Source: a virus
Virus record (IMG/VR): IMGVR_UViG_3300027692_000009
Location: 1 to 26,827 of that record
Strand: one strand, 5' to 3'
DNA: 26,827 nucleotides
Each line of letters begins with the position of its first letter. The stretch's first letter is position 1. Position numbers and translations under genes: made by a program. Positions 21,102 through 26,827 of this stretch are shown piece after piece. The notes beneath the pieces were generated by a model. It did no database searches. It was given only the letters and a program-made list of their open reading frames with translations, and had not been told where the DNA came from.

Positions 21102-21130
21102 TTGACAGTCACACGTTACCGTGGTAACAT
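21102..21130 (+). promoter_or_regulatory. Rightward early promoter 2 with overlapping palindrome
   Basis: -35 TTGACA (21102-21107), 17 bases, -10 TAACAT (21125-21130). The -10 is embedded in a perfect palindrome GTTACC-GT-GGTAAC (21115-21128), a good candidate repressor-binding site. The transcript would start at about 21137 and serve the gene at 21173. Confidence 0.65.
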
Positions 21131-21172
21131 CGGACAGTGGCAAATCACGGCCACAGAAAAGGACAAACGAAA

Positions 21173-21574
21173 ATGATTATCGAAAAAAAGGTGTACGAAC
21201 TGCCTAGCGATACGATGCATAAGTTTGAAATCGTGGAAATTGGCGAACTGAAAGACTACAACACGGCTCGCGGCGTGGTCAAGAAGTTCACCATCAAGAT
21301 TCTGGTGACTGACCAGAAGGCCCAGGACGGGTCGGATCTGTACGTGTTTATCACCGCGACTCCTAGCATCGGAGTCAAGGCGACACTCGGAAAGTTCCTG
21401 CGCCGTCTCAAGATCAATGTCGACAAACCCGTTGACATGGATGAACTCGTCGGATTCAAGTTCGAAGGGTTGATCATCTACAACGAGGGAGAGGGTGCCC
21501 ACGCTGGGACAACTTTCGCGAACATATCGACGGAGTCTGTCAAGCCGTTGGTCAAAAGAGTCGAGCAAGTCTAG
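21173..21574 (+). CDS. Small beta-rich protein, possibly OB-fold/single-strand-binding type
   Basis: 133 residues from ATG 21173. The farther upstream ATG at 21137 is rejected because it coincides with the transcript start of promoter 2, while AAAAGGAC precedes 21173. The sequence alternates short strands (KFEIVEIGELKDY, VVKKFTIKILVTD, LYVFITATPSIGV), a helix (TLGKFLRRLKI), and ends with a Gly-Thr-Thr-Phe-Ala-Asn-Ile strand, as seen in phage proteins that sit next to replication genes. A DNA-binding or replication accessory role is inferred from position and fold guess. First gene of the rightward block. Confidence 0.5.
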   Translation: MIIEKKVYELPSDTMHKFEIVEIGELKDYNTARGVVKKFTIKILVTDQKAQDGSDLYVFITATPSIGVKATLGKFLRRLKINVDKPVDMDELVGFKFEGLIIYNEGEGAHAGTTFANISTESVKPLVKRVEQV

Positions 21575-21597
21575 TCAAGCACGTCAAGAAAGGGCTC

Positions 21598-21629
21598 AAG
21601 AAGGGGTGCCACCCACAGGACCCCTTCTT
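21598..21629 (+). terminator. Hairpin after the first replication gene (weak terminator)
   Basis: A perfect 10-bp stem, AAGAAGGGGT (21598-21607)/ACCCCTTCTT (21620-21629), with a 12-base loop. Only a mixed pyrimidine tail follows (CACGTTCTTCACG), so it may attenuate rather than terminate. It starts 23 bases after the stop of the 133-residue protein. Confidence 0.4.
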
Positions 21630-21743
21630 CACGTTCTTCACGTTCTTGGGCGTCCCGCTAAGTCATAGCAAACACACAAGGACGTGAAGAACGTGTATAT
21701 TCTAGTATTTATATACTGTGCAGAACCGAGTTCACGTTCTTGG
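21628..21743. repeat. Iteron-like repeats before the primase-helicase gene
   Basis: TTCACGTTCTT occurs at 21628-21638 and 21637-21647 (overlapping) and as TTCACGTTCTTGG at 21731-21743, matching the extended second copy. CACGTTCTTCACGT (21630-21643) has an exact 14-base inverted copy ACGTGAAGAACGTG (21682-21695). An AT-rich stretch (21696-21717, TATATTCTAGTATTTATATA) lies between. Such repeats plus an AT-rich block fit a replication origin or an autoregulatory site. Confidence 0.5.
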
Positions 21744-21756
21744 AGAAAGGAAAAAG

Positions 21757-23907
21757 ATGAACTTAACAGAAGAAATCAGGAAAGGCGTCGAGGCGTTGTT
21801 TCCTGAGGGATCCCTGGTCGAGGTCCGCATCCCCAACACTTCCTCAGGAGTCATCATCGGATTCTTCCGAGACAGGGATAAACTAATCCAGGCGATCGAG
21901 AGCTACTCTGGCAAGGTCCCCGCTGTCTATTACACTTTGAATGCCCCCGCGCCCGAACTGTACGAAAACTCCCTGGCGAAGGATTCAATGATCGTAGGAG
22001 CCCACGGCTGCAAAGATGGCGAAGTCATGGTCCGCAACTGGCTGCTGATTGACTGTGACCCGATCCGTATCGATGCTGACGGCAAACCCTTGGCCGACCA
22101 AAAAGTTTCTTCTACAGATACAGAAAAGGCCGCTGCGTTGGCGACATGCAAAGAAGTCAATGCGTACCTCCAGGAAAAGAATTGGCCCGCACCGATAGCG
22201 GCGGACTCTGGCAACGGTTATCATCTCCTGTACAACCTCGGAGGGATGCCTTCGACAAAAGAGTTGACTACGACGATTGAAGAGACGTTGAAACATCTCG
22301 CGGAGAAGTTCAACACAGAGGCCGTCAAGATTGACACGGTCGTATCCAATCCGTCGCGTATTACGAAAGCTTATGGCAGCTTCGCGGGTAAGGGTGTTGC
22401 GACAGAAGAACGCCCTCACAGATTTTCACGAATTAGAATGGTGGGCGGCCTGGCCCCCGTCACTGTCATGCAGTTGGCTGCGCTCAAGCCGACACCGCTG
22501 ATCGCAAAGAAAAGTTCGATCGTCATCAAAGCCCTCGCCGCCGAAAAAATTGCGACGACTGACGGCCCCGAGAAGATGGAAGAATTCTTAGAATGGTATG
22601 AGATCTCTCATAAAGTCGGGGTCAGGGAAAAGAACGGATGGAAGTGGCAGATCATTCCCTGTCCTTTTAACGCGGAACATAATCTGGGAGAAGTCGCGGT
22701 CTTCGTCAATGATGACGGTGGGTACGGATTTAAGTGCTTCCATAACTCTTGCTCAGGAAATCATTGGCAGGAATTCAAGGCGCATCTCGAATCTATTTCA
22801 GGAAAAAAGTTTTTCTGGAAATCGAATTTGCCGACGGCTGCGGCACCTGACGCGAAGCCGACGTCTAAAATTAATTTGAAGAGAGCGAGCAGTATCGCCC
22901 CTGAGATTTTGAACTGGTTGTGGCCCGATCGAATCCCGCTCGGCAAGTTGACAATGTTCGCAGGCCATCCTGGTGTCGGCAAAGGTATGGCGACGATGTA
23001 CATCGCGGCCTGTGCAACCAAAGGCGAAGGTTGGTACGACAAGAAGAATACGAATGCACCTGTCGAAGTCATCATCGTGTCATCTGAAGATGCGGCGGGT
23101 GACACTCTCGTGCCACGACTTATGGCAGCGGGCGCGGACATGGATAAGGTCATGATTCTTGACAGCGTATCTGTACCGACGAAGGGTGATAAAGTTTTCA
23201 CCCTTGACACAGATATCCCTGCGATGCGTGAAGCGTTAGAAGCGAATCCTGATGTCAAGGTCATCATCATTGACCCGATCATGAACCATCTCGGCGTCCT
23301 CAAGGGGAATTCCGAACAAGAAGTTCGTACAGCTATGTCCCCTCTGGCAAAACTCGCGGAGACATATGGCGTTGCTATCATCCTTGTCACGCACTTTAAC
23401 AAGAGCACGAATAGTGAGAGCATCCAACGTCTCGGTGGGGCGATGGCGATGGTCGGTTCTGTTCGCATGGCGTGGGCATTTGGCGAGGACAAAGAAGACG
23501 GCCAGATGAAGATGACTCCACTGAAGGCGAATATCTCCAAGAACAAAGGTGGGCTGATTTATCACGTCGTACCGACAAAGGTATTCGTCAACGGCCAGGA
23601 TAGTGATCAGGGGAAACTTGAATGGTTAGGGGTGACCCACTCTTCTGTTGACTCTGCGATCAAGTTCAAATCCAAAGATGAAAAGCCTCATGCCTGGCAG
23701 TTGGCGATGACCTGGCTGGCAGAACATCTAGCTGACGGCGAGAAACATCCTGCCATCGAAGTCCAGACTTCCGCAGAGTATGCGGGTTTCAAAGAAGGTA
23801 CGTTGGAGACAGCCTCGAAGAAGTTGGGCGTCAAGAAGACGCGTGAAGAGATTCCAGGACCGTGGTTCTGGTCGTTACCGAAAGGAAATGATGAAACGAC
23901 TCTGTGA
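21757..23907 (+). CDS. Primase-helicase (AEP-like primase domain, zinc knuckle, RecA-type helicase)
   Basis: 716 residues from ATG 21757 (AAAGG 6 bases upstream; the GTG at 21718 has none). N-terminal domain about 50-210: LLIDCDP at 96-102 and DSGNGYHLLYNL at 150-161 are the metal and nucleotide motifs seen in archaeo-eukaryotic-type phage primases. Middle: CPFNAEH with CFHNSC, a zinc knuckle near 302-332. C-terminal RecA-like ATPase: Walker A GHPGVGKG at 403-410, Walker B VIIIDP at 502-507, and the sensor-like ILVTHFNKS at 542-550. It would unwind the fork and lay primers for the polymerase gene downstream. The repeats at 21628-21743 lie directly in front. Confidence 0.8.
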   Translation: MNLTEEIRKGVEALFPEGSLVEVRIPNTSSGVIIGFFRDRDKLIQAIESYSGKVPAVYYTLNAPAPELYENSLAKDSMIVGAHGCKDGEVMVRNWLLIDCDPIRIDADGKPLADQKVSSTDTEKAAALATCKEVNAYLQEKNWPAPIAADSGNGYHLLYNLGGMPSTKELTTTIEETLKHLAEKFNTEAVKIDTVVSNPSRITKAYGSFAGKGVATEERPHRFSRIRMVGGLAPVTVMQLAALKPTPLIAKKSSIVIKALAAEKIATTDGPEKMEEFLEWYEISHKVGVREKNGWKWQIIPCPFNAEHNLGEVAVFVNDDGGYGFKCFHNSCSGNHWQEFKAHLESISGKKFFWKSNLPTAAAPDAKPTSKINLKRASSIAPEILNWLWPDRIPLGKLTMFAGHPGVGKGMATMYIAACATKGEGWYDKKNTNAPVEVIIVSSEDAAGDTLVPRLMAAGADMDKVMILDSVSVPTKGDKVFTLDTDIPAMREALEANPDVKVIIIDPIMNHLGVLKGNSEQEVRTAMSPLAKLAETYGVAIILVTHFNKSTNSESIQRLGGAMAMVGSVRMAWAFGEDKEDGQMKMTPLKANISKNKGGLIYHVVPTKVFVNGQDSDQGKLEWLGVTHSSVDSAIKFKSKDEKPHAWQLAMTWLAEHLADGEKHPAIEVQTSAEYAGFKEGTLETASKKLGVKKTREEIPGPWFWSLPKGNDETTL

Positions 23908-24451
23908 ATGTGGCAGTCCTATCAAAGCCTGTGGATTATGTAATAGTTGTTATATGAAGCGATGGCATGAACAGACGGGATGGTATAGAAAAAATCGAAC
24001 GTATATACTACGAAAGTCTAAAGCCCGTGGCTACTCTCATCTACAAGAACAACGTAAGGATCGTGTACGAGACAGGTTGTGTACCTATTCGTTATGTTCA
24101 AAAAAGATAGTGGCAGGAAATAAGATGTGCCAAAAACACGCGGATGAAACCGCTGTTCGAAATCGGCGGTCCCACTACCATTATACGGAAGCAGATGAAT
24201 GCAGGTTTCAACGAGCATTAGTTTGTGATTGGTGTAGTCTTTCCCTAAACGGAGAAACGCCTACCCAAGACCACGATCATTCGTGCTGTCCGAAAAAAGG
24301 TTTTAGTTGTGGAAAATGTCTGCGTGGGCTAGTTCATAGGGTTTGTAATCTGCACGCTATCATGTGGTTTGAGTGGTACGAAGAAAGCACGGGGATCACT
24401 CTGCCTATGTTGGAAAAATATAGAGCCAACTTTCCTAGGAGAACTGTATGA
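23891..24451 (+). CDS. Recombination endonuclease VII-like endonuclease between helicase and polymerase
   Basis: 186 residues, starting MKRLCECGSPIKACGLCNSC at ATG 23891. AGGA lies 4 bases before it, and the longer frame from 23780 lies inside the helicase gene in another frame. N-terminal zinc knuckles (CECG, CGLCNSC), a basic middle, then the endonuclease VII core: CDWC, the catalytic DHDHSCC, CGKC, LRGLVHRVCN and a C-terminal helix. The start overlaps the helicase stop by 17 bases, and the TGA overlaps the polymerase ATG as ATGA. More A+T-rich than its neighbours. It is probably a mobile free-standing nuclease, though a true resolvase role is possible. Confidence 0.8.
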   Translation: MKRLCECGSPIKACGLCNSCYMKRWHEQTGWYRKNRTYILRKSKARGYSHLQEQRKDRVRDRLCTYSLCSKKIVAGNKMCQKHADETAVRNRRSHYHYTEADECRFQRALVCDWCSLSLNGETPTQDHDHSCCPKKGFSCGKCLRGLVHRVCNLHAIMWFEWYEESTGITLPMLEKYRANFPRRTV

Positions 24452-26460
24452 TTCGAACAGTGTGGGTGGACTTCGAGACGCGCAGCCAGATTAATATAAA
24501 AAATTCTGGGCTGGATCGTTATTCTAAAGACGCTTCAACGGAAGTGTTGATGCTGGCATATGCGTTCGATATGGATCAACCTAAACTTTGGCAACCGCGA
24601 CTCGAACCAATGCCACAGGAGTTGAAGGAGGCATTATTAAATCCAGCAGTTAAGAAGGCCGCATGGAATTATGGGTTCGAACGTGCTATTTTTCGTGAAG
24701 TATTAGGAATTGATATACCGCAAGAGGAGTGGTATGATCCCTCCGTATTGATGGCGTATATGTCACTACCTATTGGGTTGGGTCGCGCCAGCGATGCTTT
24801 GAGTGTCGCAGGCAAGAAGATCCATTTACCGCCCGACGAAGGAGTTAAACTTTTTTCCGTACCAAAGAAATCGACGAAGAAAATGTTGGCCAACGGTGCG
24901 CCGACTCACTACTTCAAAGATTGGGATTCAAACCCTGAGCAGTGGGAAAAATTCTGCGAGTACTGTAAGCAGGACGTGCGTGCCGAAAGAGATGTCCACT
25001 TCGCTGCGACTGCTGTCAACTCGCCTATGACACCAGGGGAATATGACGCGTGGCAGTTAGACCAGCGCATGAATTCAACAGGCGTCTATGTTGATCTTGA
25101 CTTCGTCATCAAAGCACAGAAACTCGCGAAAGACGAATCCGATCAATTGTTAGACCAGATGAAGGCTATCACGGGCTGTGAGAACCCGAACAGCGGCCAG
25201 CAGTTGAAAGCATGGTTGAAGCCACGTAAATATCCTTTTGACTCTTTGGATGTTGAGCACATTGAAGAAGCTTTGAAATTGGACTTTCTTGAACATGAAG
25301 TCCGCGAGATTTTGGAGCTGAAACAAAAACTCGGTGGATCTGCGTACAAAAAGTTCCAGAGCATTCTTGACAGGATAAGTGCGGACAATCGACTGAGGGA
25401 TCAATTTGTCTATCACGGCGCTCACACAGGGAGATGGAGTGGTCGCGGTGTCCAACTACAAAATCTTTACAAGCCAGACAAAGCCGCGTCAAAAGTAGCG
25501 AAGGCTATCATTGAAGCGATCCGAGCGGAGACACTTGTGTCAGGCATGTTCCCTGGCATTGACGTCATGACAGCGATTGCGTCTGTCATTCGGACTTCAT
25601 TCTGTGCGGCACCTGGCCACAAGTTAGTTGTCGGTGATCTGGCTCAGATTGAATCTCGCGTGTTGGCGGGGCTCGCGGGTTGCCAGTCGATGATCGAAGC
25701 TTACAAGAGCGGCCACGATCTCTACATTGAGTTCATGTCGTGGCTCTTGAATAAGCCGTTGACAAAAGAAGATAACCCCGACGAACGTGCATATGGTAAG
25801 GTCGTAATCTTAGGCAGCGGTTTCGGAATGGGCGTTGACAAGTTCGTCGACTACTGCGCGACATTCGGTCTGAAAATGCCGCTCGGCCCGTCAGATGATC
25901 CTGACGAGATTACGTCACATAAATGTATTTACGGCTTCCGCGAGAAGTACAAAGAGATTCCTGAATACTGGAAGGCGTTGGAGAACGGCTGTAAAGATGC
26001 CGTCAAGTACGCGAAGTGTATTTACGTCAAGGGAGTTGTCATTGACGGGCGAAATCCACGCGTCCTGAAAATTAAATTACCATCAGGCAGGTACATCCAT
26101 TACTTCAATGCCCGAATGGTTCGAAAACAAAAGTTCGGCAAGATGCAGGATTGTCTGTGTTACACTGCGTACGATTCGAAAGGAGCGCAGGACAAGGATT
26201 TATACGGCGGATTGATCTGTGAGAACGTTGTCCAGGCCGTCGCCCGCGATCTGATGTTGGAGGGTATGCTAGCGGCGGAACGAGAGGGGGCTCGCGTAAT
26301 TGCCACGATCCATGATGAGATTGTATGCGAGGTCCCTCTTGACAGCACGTTCACTCTTGAGGTATTATTGAAATGTATGACGGAGATTCCCGAATGGGCA
26401 GAAGGTAGGGGGTTTGTTTTGGCCGCAGAAGGGTATCAGGGGGCCTATTACAAGAAGTGA
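24448..26460 (+). CDS. polA: DNA polymerase, family A (PolA-type) with 3'-5' exonuclease domain
   Basis: 670 residues. Exonuclease: VDFETRS with Asp8 and Glu10, AWNYGFERAI near 72-81, and YCKQDVRAERDV near 172-183. Polymerase: the GRWSGRGVQLQNL fingers/palm block at 328-340, motif A VVGDLAQIESRVLA at 394-407 (Asp397), motif B RAYGKVVILGSGFGMG at 447-462, and motif C TIHDEIV at 620-626 (Asp623-Glu624). There is no 5' nuclease domain, so it is T7-like in layout. The residue equivalent to E. coli Pol I Phe762 is Leu455, and Tyr766 is Phe459. It replicates the phage DNA with the primase-helicase upstream. The ATG overlaps the nuclease stop. Confidence 0.93.
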   Translation: MIRTVWVDFETRSQINIKNSGLDRYSKDASTEVLMLAYAFDMDQPKLWQPRLEPMPQELKEALLNPAVKKAAWNYGFERAIFREVLGIDIPQEEWYDPSVLMAYMSLPIGLGRASDALSVAGKKIHLPPDEGVKLFSVPKKSTKKMLANGAPTHYFKDWDSNPEQWEKFCEYCKQDVRAERDVHFAATAVNSPMTPGEYDAWQLDQRMNSTGVYVDLDFVIKAQKLAKDESDQLLDQMKAITGCENPNSGQQLKAWLKPRKYPFDSLDVEHIEEALKLDFLEHEVREILELKQKLGGSAYKKFQSILDRISADNRLRDQFVYHGAHTGRWSGRGVQLQNLYKPDKAASKVAKAIIEAIRAETLVSGMFPGIDVMTAIASVIRTSFCAAPGHKLVVGDLAQIESRVLAGLAGCQSMIEAYKSGHDLYIEFMSWLLNKPLTKEDNPDERAYGKVVILGSGFGMGVDKFVDYCATFGLKMPLGPSDDPDEITSHKCIYGFREKYKEIPEYWKALENGCKDAVKYAKCIYVKGVVIDGRNPRVLKIKLPSGRYIHYFNARMVRKQKFGKMQDCLCYTAYDSKGAQDKDLYGGLICENVVQAVARDLMLEGMLAAEREGARVIATIHDEIVCEVPLDSTFTLEVLLKCMTEIPEWAEGRGFVLAAEGYQGAYYKK

Positions 26461-26473
26461 GGCAAGATTTGAC

Positions 26474-26502
26474 TTGACAAGCTCTACGGCGTTTGGTAGG
26501 GT
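26474..26502 (+). promoter_or_regulatory. Promoter for the small membrane protein gene
   Basis: -35 TTGACA (26474-26479), 17-base spacer, -10 TAGGGT (26497-26502, weak). It lies in the 67-base gap after the polymerase stop, and the next ATG is at 26528. Confidence 0.5.
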
Positions 26503-26527
26503 GTACGTGTACCACCTAGGAGGAAAC

Positions 26528-26758
26528 ATGATCGTTGAAATTCTAGTACTCGCGTCTGCGGGCGCTGCTTACTTGGCCTATCGTAATCGGACCAAACTGG
26601 CCGCTACCATCAAGACCGACGAAGCGAAGATCACAGCTTTTGCCAAGACGGCGGAAATCGAAGGCAAGTTGATTGCCCTTCGGGCCGTCGCTGCGGTCAA
26701 GGCCGAGGAAGCAAAGATTGTACACGCGCTTCTGGACGACGTCAACAAGGTTCTGTAG
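26528..26758 (+). CDS. Small membrane-anchored helical protein, 76 aa
   Basis: MIVEILVLASAGAAYLAYRN: one N-terminal transmembrane segment (about residues 3-17) followed by basic residues, then a long Ala/Lys/Glu amphipathic helix or coiled coil (TDEAKITAFAKTAE, AVAAVKAEEAKIV). The AGGAGGA site just before ATG 26528 fixes the start, and a dedicated promoter is present. The layout resembles small phage-encoded inner-membrane proteins (spanin-, holin- or exclusion-like), but no specific assignment is justified. Confidence 0.6.
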   Translation: MIVEILVLASAGAAYLAYRNRTKLAATIKTDEAKITAFAKTAEIEGKLIALRAVAAVKAEEAKIVHALLDDVNKVL

Positions 26759-26772
26759 CCTGATTCTACAGA

Positions 26773-26796
26773 TGGTGGAGGGTATTACGTCCACCA
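26773..26796. other. Hairpin after the small membrane protein gene
   Basis: TGGTGGA (26773-26779)/TCCACCA (26790-26796) with a 10-base loop, 14 bases past the stop. No U-run is visible before the window ends. Possible terminator or RNA leader of the next gene. Confidence 0.3.
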
Positions 26797-26827
26797 GGGT
26801 ACTCAAGACGGGTGATCCCTCGAAACT

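Noticed and set aside
23780-23890. Longer start (23780) for the endonuclease VII-like gene
   Set aside because: It is an antiphase reading of the helicase 3' end. ATG 23891 has a ribosome site and begins the Cys-rich domain.

Overview
The window is a piece of a tailed-phage (Caudoviricetes) genome. Evidence: a terminase large subunit, portal, scaffold-like protein and major capsid protein in order on the minus strand (about 0.3-20 kb), and a replication block (OB-like small protein, primase-helicase, family A DNA polymerase) on the plus strand (21-26.5 kb). Genes are densely packed, with ATGA/TAATG overlaps and good Shine-Dalgarno sites. No integrase, repressor or tRNA is visible. The host cannot be read from the sequence. 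Recognisable promoters follow a sigma70-like pattern, TTGACA-N17-TAnnnT.

Layout. 1-270: 5' part of an endonuclease VII-like gene. 349-4200: a probable neck protein, several unknown virion-cluster proteins and an Ig-like decoration protein. 4254-4820: free-standing HNH endonuclease. 4898-6589: major capsid gene, split by a group I intron carrying a LAGLIDADG endonuclease and by a second 43-nt insertion. 6605-8722: scaffold-like protein, small helical protein, and a secreted-type trypsin-like protease. 8836-11169: portal gene split by a 204-nt ORF-less group I intron. 11157-11729: GIY-YIG endonuclease. 11760-13775: terminase. 13806-17222: small accessory proteins, including a dual-specificity-type phosphatase. 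17224-20025: sugar cassette (two GT31-like glycosyltransferases around a C-methyltransferase). 20026-20398: terminator, inverted repeats and a gene-free structured stretch. 20399-20913: a sigma-region-2-like protein and a zinc-ribbon protein. 20962-21130: divergent promoter and operator region. 21173-26758: replication genes, with another endonuclease VII-like gene between helicase and polymerase.

Most notable. The capsid gene contains a 43-nt insertion with the complete guide sequence of a group I intron (7-bp P1 ending in the obligatory U.G, plus 8-bp P10) but no room for a catalytic core. In the same window there are two full group I introns whose splice sites can be placed to the base, five endonuclease genes of four families, and a promoter of the same type in front of four of those endonucleases. 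Other unusual cargo: the S1-type protease in the position of a prohead protease, the sugar-modification cassette, the phosphatase, a C-terminal domain shared by the scaffold-like protein and a 76-residue protein, and a repeat cluster upstream of the primase-helicase that could be an origin.

How the genes work together (inference). The divergent promoters at about 21 kb start replication genes rightward and the zinc-ribbon/sigma-like pair leftward. The leftward structural block then runs from about 20.05 kb toward position 1, with internal terminator-like hairpins at 16.8 kb and 3.55 kb.
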